A DNA stretch of 64,000 bases from NCBI GenBank assembly GCA_021234155.1, contig JAJEKV010000102.1, positions 2,959,947-3,023,946 on the forward strand, written 5' to 3'. Below are positions 46,810 through 59,345 of this stretch, piece by piece; position 1 is the first letter of the stretch; each line of letters starts with the position of its first letter. The DNA is from Isoetes taiwanensis. Its lineage: Eukaryota > Streptophyta > Lycopodiopsida > Isoetales > Isoetaceae. The notes under the pieces were generated by a model that saw only the letters and a program-made list of their open reading frames with translations, ran no database searches and was not told the DNA's origin. The position numbers and the translations under genes are program-made.

Positions 46810-49800
46810 GTATATAGACTAAATTTCACACTGGAAAACTGTCCAGGAACTAGACCCTGAATTAGTTTCTTGCAAATATAGATCACTTTGCTTATATGTA
46901 GCCTGCGTTCAAGCCATAAGCATGGTCGAATCTAAATCAAAAGCAAATTACCACATCGATTTTTACCTCGAAAAAACTTGTCACATCAAAGTCCGTGCTT
47001 GGATTCCAAAGTGGAAAATATATCTTGAGGTAGACTTCATATACAGAAGCATATATTGCACATGCAAATGGATGATGATGCCACGATTTTTCAATGAGAA
47101 AAACTGACAAACTGTATTGGAAATCTGAGCTCCTATTTTGTGGCAGGCCACTATAGCCCTGTTGCCCCTTTTGCTAAAGCTCTCAATAACAGTACTGCTC
47201 TTGTGAAGATTCAGTGAGACGTAATGCTAGCATCATTTGCCCACGACCTTGCTTTTGCCATACTACATGCTATCTTTGCACCTCATCAAGGCTTACCATG
47301 CCGTGCCACATCTAAGTTTACTTCTTATCGAGAAGGCAAAAAGGAATTGCCGTGTCGGGATATAGAGCTCAAAAGTCCGTGAGCTCAAAAGTCCGTTTCG
47401 CTTTTCTTCGGAGAAAAATAGTTACTGGCTTCCTTCCTTCCATATATATCTGAATGATCTACCGGAAGCCATTGGTAGCATCCACCAATCTCGCCTATGT
47501 TAAGCGTGATAGGCCGCCATTCATAAAGGCGGAGAGGATGAGCCAAATTTTACCAAGGAAATAGGGTTTTCCATAACAAACTATGGCCAAGGAAAAAAGG
47601 TTTTTCCAAATTTCAGTAAGGCAAAATTACAAGCAACAAGTGTAGATAGGGTAACCATTAGATGTATACCCGATTAAAACTCCAAACTCCATGATTTACA
47701 TCTTTGCAAACCTATAGTCCAGACGCCAAGCCATAATGGCATGCCATACTTTACCGTGGAATTAATAGTGCAAAGGGAATTGCACTATCATGAAATTAAG
47801 AATGAAACGGACATTGCACTTCCAGAAATATTTTAAGTTGCCACTGTACAAGTGGGTAAGCACACCAAGGGTCAAATTTAGACACCACAAGTTATCCTTA
47901 AGAAATGCAATCGGTTTAGTAAATAAGAAGAGCCAACCAAGCAAATGCACAAAAAAAACCCTACCTCCTACCGTAAGGAGAGGCAAATATTCTTCCTGCA
48001 ACACAGTTTTCATAGGGATGGCAGACCCCTACAAATGCAGGAATCATACCTCTCCCTATGAGAACTGTTTGCCAAAACTTTAAAATAATAGAAATGCAAA
48101 GGATAGGATCTACCTTAAGACACTTCATTTCTTTCTTGTAAGAGATTCTTGAGAACATGTTTGATGCTTCGGAAGTCAATCTCCCTAAGGTTCTTAAACA
48201 CTATCCTTTTGAGTTTCCACCAGTCAAGACCATTTGTGCCAAGACCATTTTGCCGTTGATTCCTGGAACAGATTGGTAATGTCTTGGTAACATAAGAAAT
48301 AAATCCGAGTGGTATTTTAAGCCGAGTGGCAGTGTTGGACTAAAGTCCATGTAAGTGTGTTAGGCCAAATGGCAAACTTCCAAGCCTGTTATCAACTAGG
48401 ATAACAATATGTCTTCAAGCCGAGTGGCAATTTTGGCAGTGATGCCATATGTTTTGAGTATTTGAATTTCCTCCAAGCTATCAATACTCAAATTTTGTGC
48501 AATATGTTGTTCCAATCATAAATTTGATCAAAACATTACCTTAAAGTCTTGTTCTGGCCTTCTTTATCCAGAAATAATTGAAATGCTTTGACAACAGAAT
48601 AAGGTCCATACATCAGAGCCCCCAATTTTATCATATTTTCAGCTCCTTAGTTCCACATTCCAAGTAGGAATGATCATCTTGAACTTTGGCTCTACTTGAT
48701 TAACAGATTCGGCCTGCATTCACAAGTGCCACATGAGATAATCATGAAGTGAAACTTGCATTTAAGTAAATAGAGAACCACAGTAACTCAAATCGTAAAA
48801 GAGCACCTGCTAAAAGCCCTACCAAGAAAGTTTGGCAGCACTGGTAAGACCAATGCACAGAAGTGTCATGAAAAAAACCGGCTTGAACTAGTCTAGACTA
48901 GCACAAACATCGGCATTGGTCAATCCCTTGTTGTCTTATCCGCCATACAAGAACCGTTAAGTCATAGATGGTACCATCCTTTCCCTCGGTATACTGACAT
49001 CTATGTTATCATATAACCTACCATTCCTTGGTAAACAGTTACAAAAATCTCTTTAACAAGAAACCTACATCATAAAGATGTAAAAACAAAGGACTAGTTT
49101 CAACCCTTGCAAACCTGTAATTATTTCAATAATACACGCTTGGCATAATCATAATTCCAGTGTCTCAGATGAGAAAACCAAATACATTGGACCATTATAC
49201 CATATATATGAAAAGCATTATTTAAGAAATGCATTATTTAAGAAAAGCTTCCAATTTGTAATGGAACTCTCAAAATTGCATATAAAAGAGAGTAATCAGC
49301 TAAACTATTATAAAATGTAGATACAATAGAAACCGAGCTTACAAATTGGTCATTGTTTGTCCATGGCATGGACCATCAAAAGCACTTGTAACAGCTCGAA
49401 ATCAATTAATTTGAAACTAAGTACCTTGGCAGGATGTTAAAGCGTAAAAATGCATCATGCAAACGTAAACGTGTCTCCTTCCAGTTTAAGCACTATATTC
49501 CATTTTTTTTGTTCCATTTTACAGCTACATTTTTTCTTTGATTCTGGCACCTTCCATTGAAAACATTAAGAAGAGAAGCCCGTACCTACAGCCAACCAAT
49601 ACATCATTAGCCTGATAAGGGTAAAGATGCAAGGGCCAAAAGGTACCTTAGGCTTCTCGGTTGTTAACCGATCACCTAATGTAGACCTTTTGCCCATAGA
49701 CCCAGTGAGCTATGTGAGAATAAACTAAATAACCAAGACAAATTTATTCGATACTGTTCATATCAGAAATAACTTCTTAAAAATTACCATTCTAAGATGT

Positions 49801-50321
49801 ATGCCTTAGTAAAAACTCAGATGCATTTCCCTAATCGTTATCTTTATGTTGAGGTCATCCCAAGACTACAACTATTAGCTTTCATGTGCATTCATGAATT
49901 AACCATAATAAAATGGATAAACCGTAATGGAGATATGGATCACTTAGCAAACTTAACCTGTATAGGTTTGAGAACAGAAAAACTCTATAGATAATGATCT
50001 TAGTTGTTCCCTAATGTATAAGCATCACAAACTATTGCTGTAATACCTGGTATTCTTTCGATGTAAAACATAAGCCCATCCTCATCTTGAGTATCAGGAA
50101 CATAATTGGAACATTTAGCATATCCTTGCCTAAGGGATCTCCATATTTTCTTGAATAATAAAAGATTCGAACTCATGTACACTTGCCACAAGTATATAGA
50201 CTAAATTTCACCTTTGAAAAACTGCGTCGTGAACTAGGCCCCTCAATTAGTTTCTTGCAAATATAGATCACTTTGCTTATATGTAGCCTGCGTTCAAGCC
50301 ATAAGCATGGTCGAATCTAAA

Positions 50322-50627
50322 TCAAAAGCAAATTACCACATCGATTTTTACCTCGAAAAAACTTGTCACATCAAAGTCTGTTAACTGGATTCCAAAGTGG
50401 AAAATATATCTTGAGGTAGACTTCATATACAGAAGCATATATTGCACATGCAAATGGATGATGATGCCACGATTTTTCAATGAGAAAAACTGACAAACTG
50501 TATTGGAAATCTGAGCTCCTATTTTGTGGCAGGCCACTATAGCCCTGTTGCCCCTTTTGCTAAAGCTCTCAATAACAGTAGTGCTCTTGTGAAGATCCGT
50601 AGACAGAATGCTAGCATCATTTGCCAC
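50322..50627 (-). other. Exon-like ORF in array unit 2
   Basis: Reads MANDASILSTDLHKSTTVIE, SFSKRGNRAIVACHKIGAQI and VCQFFSLK before an AT-rich stretch that looks intronic. An acceptor-like CATGTAG precedes it. It recurs in unit 3 (54045-53740) and, frameshifted, in unit 1. A neighbouring ORF 50897-50706 (MAAYLFNIGRDSVDATQWLL) could be an upstream exon. The array may therefore carry copies of a small multi-exon gene, but this is not established. Confidence 0.3.
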
Positions 50628-53600
50628 AGCCTTGCTTTGCCATACTACATGCTATGCTGCACCTCATCAAGGCTTACCATGCCGTGCCACATCTAAGTTT
50701 ACTTCTTATCGAGAAGGCAAAAGGAATTGCCGTGTCGGGATATAGAGCTCAAAAGTCCGTGAGCTCAAAAGTCCGTGCTCTGCTTGCTGGAGAAAAATAG
50801 TTACGGCAGCTTCCTTCCATATATACGAATGATCTACCAGAAGCCATTGGGTAGCATCCACCGAATCTCTGCCTATGTTAAACAGATAGGCCGCCATTCA
50901 TAAAGACGGAGAGGATGAGCCAAATTTCGGCCAAGGAAATAGGGTTTTCCATAACAAACTATGGCCAAGGAAAAAAGGTTTTTCCAAATTTCAGTAAGGC
51001 AAAATTACAAGCAACAAGTGTAGATAGGGTAACCATTAGATGTATACCCGATTAAAACTCCAAACTCCATGATTTACATCTTTGCAAACCTATAGTCCAG
51101 ACGCCAAGCCATAATGGCATGCCATACTTTACCGTGGAATTAATAGTGCAAAGGGAATTGCACTATCATGAAATTAAGAATGAAACGGACATTGCACTTC
51201 CGAGAAATATTTTTAAGTTGCCCTTTGTACACAAGTGGGTAAAGCACACCAAGGGTCAAATTTAGACACCACAAGTTATCCTTAAGAAATGAAATCGGTT
51301 TAGTAAATAAGAAGAGCCAACCAAGCAAATGCACAAAAACCCTACCTCCCTACCGTAAGGAGAGAGGCAAATATTCTTTCCAACCACGGTTTTTCATAGG
51401 GATGGCGACCCCTACAAATGCAGGAATCATACCTCTCCCTATGAGAACTTTTGCCAAAACTTTAAAATAATAGAAATGCAAAGGATAGGATCTACCTTAA
51501 GACACTTCATTTCTTTCTTGTAAGAGATTCTTGAGAACATGTTTGATGCTTGAGGAAGTCAATCTCCTAAGGTTCTTAAACACTCTCCTTTTGAGTTTCC
51601 ACCAGTCAAGACCATTTGTGCCAAGACCATTTTGCCGTTGATTCCTGGAACAGATTGGTAATGTCTTGGTAACATAAGAAATAAACCGAGAGTGGTATTT
51701 TTAAGCCGAAGGGTGCGTGTTGGACTAAAGTCCATGTAAGTGTGTTAGGCCAAATGGCAAACTTCCAAGCCTGTTATCAACTAGGATAACAATATGTCTT
51801 CAAGCCGAGTGGCAATTTTGGCATTGATGCCGTATAATGTGTTTTGAGTATTTGAATTTCCTCCAAGCTATCAATACTCAAATTTTGTGCAATATGTTGT
51901 TCCAATCATAAATTTGATCAAAACATTACCTTAAAGTCTTGTTCTGGCCTTCTTTATCCGAGAAATAATTGAAATGCTTTGACAATGTAATAAGGTCCAT
52001 ACATCGAGCCCCCAATTTTATCATATTTTCAGCTCCTTAGTTCCACATTCCAAGTAGGAATGATCATCTTGAACTTTGGCTCTACTTGATTAACAGATTC
52101 GGCCTGCATTCACAAGTGCCACATGAGATAATCATGAAGTGAAACTTGCATTTAAGTAAATAGAGAACCACAGTAACTCAAATCGTAAAAGAGCACCTGC
52201 TAAAAGCCCTACCAAGAAAGTTTGGCAGCACTGGTAAGACCAATGCACGTATGTCATGAAAAACCGGCTTGAACTAGTCTAGACTAGCACAAACATCAAG
52301 ATTGGTCAATCCCGCCATTGCCTTATCCGCCATACAAGAACCGTTAAGTCCTAGATGGTACCATCCTTTCCCTGGTATCGACATCTATGTTATCATATAA
52401 CCTACCATTCCTTGGTAAACAGTTACAAAAATCTCTTTAACAAGAAACCTACATCATAAAGATGTAAAAACAAAGGACTAGTTTCAACCCTTGCAAACCT
52501 GTAATTATTTCAATAATACAGTGGCATAATCATAATTCCAGGTCTGTATGAGAAAACCAAATACATTGGACCATTATACCGTATATATGAAAAGCATTAT
52601 TTAAGAAAAGCTTCCAATTTGTAATGGAACTCTCAAAATTGCATATAAAAGAGAGTAATCAGCTAAACTATTATAAAATGTAGATACAATAGAAACCGAG
52701 CTTACAAATTGGTCATTGTTTGTCCATGGCATGGACCATCAAAAGCACTTGTAACAGCTCGAAATCAATTAATTTGAAACTAAGTACCTTGGCAGGATGT
52801 TAAAGCGTAAAAATGCATCATGCAAACGTAAACGTGTCTCCTTCCAGTTTAAGCACTATATTCCATTTTTTTTGTTCCATTTTACAGCTACATTTTTTCT
52901 TTGATTCTGGCACCTTCCATTGCCACGTTCCACGCTCACCTAAGACATACTGGATAAAAGGAAAACATTAAGAAGAGAAGCCCGTACCTGCAGCCAACCA
53001 ATACATCATTAGCCTGATAAGGGTAAAGATGCAAGGGCCAAAGGTACCTTAGGCTTCGTTTGTTAACTCATCACCTAATGTAGACCTTTTGCCCATAGAC
53101 CCAAATGAGCTATGTGAGAATAAACTAAATAATCAAGACAAATTTATTCGATACCAAAATATCAGCCATAACTGTTCATATCAGAAATAACTTCTTAAAA
53201 ATTACCATTCTAAGATGTATGCCTTAGTAAAATCTCAGATGCATTTCCCTAATCGTTATCTTTATGTTGAGGTCATCCCAAGACTACAACTATTAGCTTT
53301 CATGTGCATTCATGAATTAACCATAATAAAATGGATAAACCGTAATGGAGATATGGATCACTTAGCAAACTTAACTTTGTATAGGTTTGAGAACGAAAAA
53401 CTCTATAGATAATGATCTTAGTTGTTCCCTAATGTATAAGCATCACAAACTATTCTTTGTAATAACCGGTATTCTTTTCGATGTAAAACATAAGCCCATC
53501 CTCATCTTGAGTATCGGGAACATAATTGGAACATTTAGCATATCCTTGCACAAAGGGATCTCCATATTTTCTTGAATAATAAAAGATTCGAACTCATGTA

Positions 53601-54750
53601 CACTTGCCACAAGTATATAGACTAAATTTCACACTGGAAAACTGTCCAGGAACTAGACCCTGAATTAGTTTCTTGCAAATATAGATCACTTTGCTTATAT
53701 GTAGCCTGCGTTCAAGCCATAAGCATGGTCGAATCTAAATCAAAAGCAAATTACCACATCGATTTTGACCTCGAAAAAACTTGTCACATCAAAGTCTGTT
53801 AACTGGATTCCAAAGTGGAAAATATATCTTGAGGTAGACTTCATATACAGAAGCATATGTTGCACATGCAAATGGATGATGATGCCAACGATTTTCAATG
53901 AGAAAAACCGACAAACCTGTATTGAAACTGAAGCTCCTATTTTGTGGCAGGCCACTATAGCCCTGTTGCCCCTTTTGCTAAAGCTCTCAATAACAGTACT
54001 GCTCTTGTGAAGATCCGTAGACAGAATGCTAGCATCATTTGCCACAGCCTTGCTTTGCCATACTACATGCTATGCTGCACCTCATCAAGGCTTACCATGC
54101 CGTGCCACATCTAAGTTTACTTCTTATCAGAGAAGGCAAAAGGAATTGCCGTAATCAGGATATAGAGCTCAAAAGTCCGTGAGCTCAAAAGTCCGCGGCT
54201 CGCTTCTTTGGAGAAAAATAGTTACGGCAGACTTCCTTCCATATATAATGAATGATCTACCGGAAGCCATTGGTAGCATCCACCGAATCTCGCCTATGTT
54301 AAGCGGATAGGCCGCCATTCATAAAGACGGAGAGGATGAGCCAAATTTCGGCCAAGGAAATAGGGTTTTCCATAACAAACTATGGCCAAGGAAAAAAGGT
54401 TTTTCCAAATTTCAGTAAGGCAAAATTACAAGCAACAAGTGTAGATAGGGTAACCATTAGATGTATACCCGATTAAAACTCCAAACTCCATGATTTACAT
54501 CTTTGCAAACCTATAGTCCAGACGCCAAGCCATAATGGCATGCCATACTTTACCGTGGAATTAATAGTGCAAAGGGAATTGCACTATCATGAAATTAAGA
54601 ATGAAACGGACATTGCACTTCCGTAAATATTTTAAGTTGCCCTTTGCATAAGTGGGTAAGCACACCAAGGGTCAAATTTAGACACCACAAGTTATCCTTA
54701 AGAAATGCAATCGGTTTAGTAAATAAGAAGAGCCAACCAAGCAAATTCAC

Positions 54751-54776
54751 AAAAAAAAATAAAAAATAAAAATAAA
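54751..54776 (+). repeat. A-rich tail before the Copia target duplication
   Basis: A run of A9, T, A6, T, A5, T, A4 type immediately precedes the right copy of the 13-bp duplication. This is where the LINE poly(A) tail is expected if the array and retroelement inserted into that tail. Confidence 0.6.
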
Positions 54777-54789
54777 ATAATAGGTGCTG
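54777..54789 (+). repeat. Target-site duplication of the nested insertion, right copy
   Basis: ATAATAGGTGCTG, one mismatch to 29327-29339. Confidence 0.65.
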
Positions 54790-56709
54790 TAACAGGTGCT
54801 GGATCAAGTGCTACAATACCTTCATGTGTGCTAGACTCCCCCTAAAAGGAACCAACTTTGCTCATGGATCATATAGGCTTAGTGGGGTTGGGATCAAAGA
54901 TCCGTGCCACTACTTGGGCAAATGTGAGTTCACTTTGGAGAAACCACTAGAGGGAGAGAAAGGTCTACCAAAGAAATGCTATCGATCTCCAACATCCAAG
55001 CCGCCACATCATTGTAAACCGCGGAAGAATCACCGAAGATATACCATCATACGGCGATCTTCAACGAATCAATCGACACCGCACAATAACCTCGCTTGTT
55101 GGAAGGATCATACAACTTGTAACCTTTTCTCGATTTTACGGATACCCAATGAAGATGGCTTTGACAGCCTGCCATGCAACTTCCCATACTTTTCAACTTC
55201 TCAGGTATAGAAGCATAAGCTAAGCATCCAAACACCCCTCAAATGAGACACATCCGTTTCATTCTCCAAAATGCTTCATAAGGAGTCATATCCTCGACTG
55301 CCTTAGTATGTGATCTATTTGCCAAATATGTTGGATGTCACTCTGCCTCTCCCAAAAAGATTCAAAGGGCTTGCTTAGACTCATCATAGATCTTGCCAAA
55401 TCAAGCAAAGATCTATTCCTCCTTTCAGCTACACCATTTTTGGAAGAGCATAAGGAATGATTAAGCGTCTTTCAATACCTTCTTCCATGAGAAACTCATC
55501 AAAGGCATTAGAAACATATTCACCTCCATTGTCACTTCTCAACTTTTTATTACTAACCACATGCTGACCCATTGCTTTGAAGGTCTTGAACTTGCCAAGC
55601 ACCCCGATTTGCGATTGTAATGTATACAAAAAAGTGTACCTATGAAATCATCAATCGGGGTTAAGAAATACCTCTTTCCACCTAGTGAAATATCGGGCAT
55701 ATAGCACAATCAGAATGCAGCAGCTCAAGAGGTTGAGTTGCTCGATGAATAGCTTTGCCGTGGAAAAAGGCATTGAGGTTGCTTCGAGATGGCATGCAGC
55801 ACACACCAAGCTTGACACATTTCAGAGAGGGAATACCGTAACCATCTTGTTCTTGTACAAAGCATGTACATCGCTGCCTCCAACATGACCAAAAGCAGGC
55901 ATGCCACGGATGCTCGGCGATCAAATCAAGACATACAAGACCATGTTGATTTTATGAATGAACCATCAAAGACATACAAGCCATTCTGCAGTCCAGCCCG
56001 TGCCATGAACCGCAAACTTTTCAAGTCAATTCCTTCAAGTGGATTCCCTGCCAGCAGATAGGCTTTTGCCATTTTCGAGAACAATGTGATGGCCCGCCTT
56101 ATCAAATTCGCCAGCAGACATGATATTAGATTGTAATCCGGGAGCAAACATGGCATTCCTCACCTTACTAACTACATCACGTCCATGCAATTGAAAAGCT
56201 ACAATCCCCTTTCCTGTGATAGGAAGAGAATATCCATCACCCATCTTCACATCACCTCGATCGAGGTTCAAGTTGAGAAAACACATCCTCGGAATCTACG
56301 GTAAGATGAACCATGGCTCCCGAGTCCAAAAATCCAGTTCTTCATGTAAGGTCTTTGGCCACTTTAAGAGATTGGATATTCAAGCATCAAATGTGGCACA
56401 TGCAACAACACTTGTCTCTCCCTTAGAGTTGACTGCTGTGCTTCTCGTGTCAGTACCCTTTGAGCTTTTCTTCTCCTTCTTACAATTCGAACTGTAGTGA
56501 CCCTTTTCACCACAATTCCAGCACTTGAACTCCTTGGATTTCTTACCTTCAGACTTCACATTTTCTGACTTCCTAGAGTCCTTGCTATCAGCAAACTTCT
56601 TCTTGGTGTCTGCCCGAGAAGTAGACACAAAATTAGCATGGTCCACTCTCCCATCCCTTTGCTTCTGCACCAACTCCTCTTGTTGAACAAGGTTTAAAAT
56701 GAAACGCAC
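54777..56709 (-). pseudogene. Copia element, 5' half: gag end, protease, integrase
   Basis: Minus strand. ORF 56709-56380 holds the gag zinc knuckle CWNCGEKGHYSSNC. ORF 56286-56035 holds protease-flanking sequence (DGYSLPITGKG, MFAPGLQSNIMSAGEFDK). ORF 55924-55682 has the pre-integrase region with QPLELLHSDC. ORF 55629-55429 has the integrase core KLRSDNGGEYVSNAFDEF. ORF 55235-55047 has MFGCLAYASIPEK and DPSNKRGY of the integrase end. Many small indels break the frame. The gag N terminus and 5' LTR are missing beyond about 56,705. The left edge ends in a Pro-rich linker that continues in type at 29,339. Domain content is exactly complementary to the fragment at 27.9-29.3 kb. Confidence 0.85.
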
Positions 56710-56728
56710 TTATTTAAGAAGTGCGTTT
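56702..56728. repeat. 10-bp stem hairpin at the gag truncation point
   Basis: AAACGCACTT (56702-56711) and AAGTGCGTTT (56719-56728) are perfect inverted repeats with a 7-base loop. It lies exactly where recognisable Copia sequence stops. Confidence 0.8.
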
Positions 56729-57150
56729 GAAAGATTCCTTTATAAAAATTGGAAACTTGAAAAAAATGGACAAAATAGGGAGCAAAATAGATTGTTGAGC
56801 AAATAGCATTCAAAATACCCCAAAAAAAGCAACATTTTTGAAGCCTTTTCATTTTTAAAAAAGGGCAAAAAAAAAAAAAGCTTGTTTTGAGGAGAGAGAC
56901 ATTAAATTTAAAAACTCATTAAGTATTTGTTGTTGAAAATAGAAGGAAATATAGTTTGTCTTTTTGCAAGCTTAATATAAGTACTAAGAAAATCAAACAT
57001 AGAAAAGAGAAAGAGTGTGAAATCATAAATAAAAAAAAAGAATTGTTCTAATTAAGCATTGTTAAAGAGACAAAGTTTTCAGTTGAAAAATCTTCATCAA
57101 AATATATTGAAATTCTTAGCACATAGATTACAATGAAAGTTAATTTAAAA
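56729..57150. other. AT-rich, no gene seen
   Basis: A-rich DNA with an A run near 56,866-56,879. No coding signal. Confidence 0.45.
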
Positions 57151-57431
57151 TACTGTCTGTATAAATTTATACGGAGGTGGATCTTCGATCCACGGGACTC
57201 TCGTTCCCTTAGGATCGTATCTTGCGAGGTTTTAACAGCGAGGCGCCCTTTCGATTCAATGGTACAAATCTGGTGATTCTCCGGCTCGGGCACCACCCGG
57301 GCTCGGATCGACAAACTCCACCTCCTCATCTCTTCTTCCGTAAGTGGAGGTGGATTGCAGCCATGTGTGCCTTTCACATCGCCCGTACGTTTTGCTCCCG
57401 GTTCCTCGTTTTCATCGAGAAAAGGATTCAC
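57048..57431 (-). CDS. Hypothetical ORF, 127 codons
   Basis: Starts with ATG at 57431 (MNPFLDENEEPGAKRTGDVK, then NPPPLTEEEMRRWSLSIRAR) and becomes hydrophobic at its C terminus. The hydrophilic N-terminal two thirds look protein-like. No domain is recognised. The ORF includes one TATAAATTTATAC motif of the dispersed repeat in its sequence, which argues against a conserved gene. Confidence 0.2.
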   Translation of the reverse strand: MNPFLDENEEPGAKRTGDVKGTHGCNPPPLTEEEMRRWSLSIRARVVPEPENHQICTIESKGRLAVKTSQDTILRERESRGSKIHLRINLYRQYFKLTFIVIYVLRISIYFDEDFSTENFVSLTMLN

Positions 57432-58061
57432 AAGAGCTTATCACAGTCTGATGAAACTTGTTTGTCTGGTCTATGTCAGCGGAACAACATTGCTTGCCTT
57501 GGGGGCGCCAAAGTAACTAATGATGCACGAGCTGAAAATGCATCTAGAATCCAGGTCACAGGCGAGAAAACCCTTTGGTGAAATTATTAATTAGCGGCTG
57601 TGAGCCACGATAATGAGGATACCCGCAGCTCCTTATCGTTGTGGAGTCTCTCAATTTTGTGGAAACGGTAGGAAGCGAAGGCGTTGCGAGGTGGAGTCTT
57701 TTTCGTGCGTGTTGCCAGGAAATGAACCATGGTTTTTGGTGTCCATTATTTGTAAAACCAATGGAAATGTTCAACTGACCTTTAGCCGAACCACCACCAT
57801 GTCCTTTGACTTGTTTTGTTTTTAGCACATGAGCAAAAAGCAATTAAACATTGAGAAAGAAAGCGAACAAAATAAGTTAGTTAAGTGGTGTGGCGGTATA
57901 AATTTATACCACCATTGCCTTCTTTGTATGAAATTTATACCACGAAAAAGTATTGTGGTATAAGAATTTATATCGTGGTGTTAAAGTAAAAGAAAGCAAA
58001 AGAAATTAAAACACCATCACAGCGATTTCGAAGCCAGCGTTACAGACGACTCCCAATGGCT

Positions 58062-58607
58062 TTACTTACCCAAACATGTCGTCTGCGGTCGGAATGAAAA
58101 TGATGACCCTCCGGTTTTAGGATGTCGTGACTTCTTTTGAAGCATCAGAAAGAGCGGACTTGCATTGAGTAAATGCCTCTCGTCAAAAGTGCTATCCTTG
58201 ATTTTGAAGCCATAAGGGGTGCTCTGCAATGCATAACGTAAAGTTTGTTTGTCTAAAGAGTCCCAGCCTCGTGCGGTCACCATGAACAACCACTGTCTTG
58301 GGCGTCGACCAAATGTAGTAAATCTCGTAAGTAGTGTCAAAGCGCTAGTCTTGAAGGCTTGCTTTCCTTGCTCAATTGCTTCGATCTCTGCCTCTCCTCT
58401 GCGGCCCTCTGAACCGGGTTTAAAAATCACCATTGGTGAGCCTTTCTTAATGCAAGAAAAGCTGTGAGACAAAGGCACGAAAACAAAAAGTATTTCTGTG
58501 CTTATGACCATTGAAGTTAACGGTACTTTACGATAATAGTATCTACAATAGTAGAGGTTGGATATAAAAGCCTTGCCTCCTCGATCCTCCAGGTTAAGTT
58601 GCTTCAT
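58062..58607 (-). CDS. Hypothetical ORF, 181 codons
   Basis: Open from 58607 (ATG) to 58062. The central part (KPGSEGRRGEAEIEAIEQG, TRFTTFGRRPRQWLFMV, GWDSLDKQTLRYAL, TFDERHLLNASPLFLM) has protein-like composition. No domain is recognised and no splice partners were identified. It lies between two copies groups of the TATAAATTTATC repeat. It may be an exon of a real gene or a chance ORF. Confidence 0.25.
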   Translation of the reverse strand: MKQLNLEDRGGKAFISNLYYCRYYYRKVPLTSMVISTEILFVFVPLSHSFSCIKKGSPMVIFKPGSEGRRGEAEIEAIEQGKQAFKTSALTLLTRFTTFGRRPRQWLFMVTARGWDSLDKQTLRYALQSTPYGFKIKDSTFDERHLLNASPLFLMLQKKSRHPKTGGSSFSFRPQTTCLGK

Positions 58608-58619
58608 TAATTACTGCTG

Positions 58620-59020
58620 GCGGTGACAATGTCTTCATTGCGAGAGGAAAAAATGTGATCAGAACAAAATTAAGAAAAAAAAGAACCGGCATAAAAGGGT
58701 GTAACTACGTCTTAGCTTCTTTGGCCATTTAAATCCGAGAGTAAATTCTTTGCGTTACAACTTTTCTAGAAGTCTTACAAAAATTTCTTTTGCTTTTCAA
58801 ACCACCTTAAGCTGCGTCCGGTACAATGCTCATGTTTTTCTTTTGCCTCACCACCTTTTTGGTTTTTAAGCGGGGCTAGATTGTTCTTTGGCTCACCATC
58901 TTGACATACAAAATATTCTTTTCTTGAAGATCCCACACATTGACGATCGAACACAAGTATTTTAGTGTTGAATGAAAGCGAACAAGCGTTTGTTACTCAT
59001 CTCTTGTATTATTGCGAATA
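58620..59020. other. No gene seen
   Basis: No supported ORF or repeat. Precedes the first dense TATAAATTTATC cluster. Confidence 0.4.
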
Positions 59021-59345
59021 CCGTACGGTATAAATTTATCTAGTGACCGGTAGCGGTATAAATTTATCTCACAGATGCTGGCAGTATATATTAACTTTAT
59101 CACAGATACTGTATGATTATAAATTTATCTGAGTCACGGTATATGAGTATAAATTTATCTGGTCTTATCCAGGTATAAATTTATCTTGTCACCGGGCGCG
59201 GTATAAATTTATCTGAGTACTTTTACTCCTGATGTAAATTTATCTAGTCACCGAGCCACGGTATAAAAATTTATCTGGTACTGTCAACAGTATAAATTTA
59301 TCTTCCGTCACGTAATAAGTCGCGGTGTAAATTTATCACGTGACC

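Larger units (their letters stand above)
45446..54750. repeat. Tandem array, about 2.7 units of about 3.4 kb
   Basis: Units begin at CGGCTTGAACTAGTCTAGAC: 45446, 48879 and 52265 (periods 3433 and 3386). The third stops at about 54,750 after GCAAATTCACAAA. Copies are nearly identical except for frequent 1-3 base indels and one missing segment of about 50 bp (near 49,560, between CCTTCCATTG and AAAACATTAAG). Each unit contains the 14-bp palindrome CTAGTCTAGACTAG near its start, and a doubled GAGCTCAAAAGTCCGT. Identity implies very recent amplification, or an assembly effect on a single repeat. Not a known element to me. Confidence 0.9.

Noticed and set aside
55864-56061. Plus-strand ORFs across 55.6-56.5 kb
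   Set aside because: Antisense to Copia integrase, protease and gag sequence.
59025-59345. Repeat-spacer pattern reminiscent of a CRISPR array
   Set aside because: Plant nuclear context, repeat core too short and variable, spacers short and irregular, and no cas genes.
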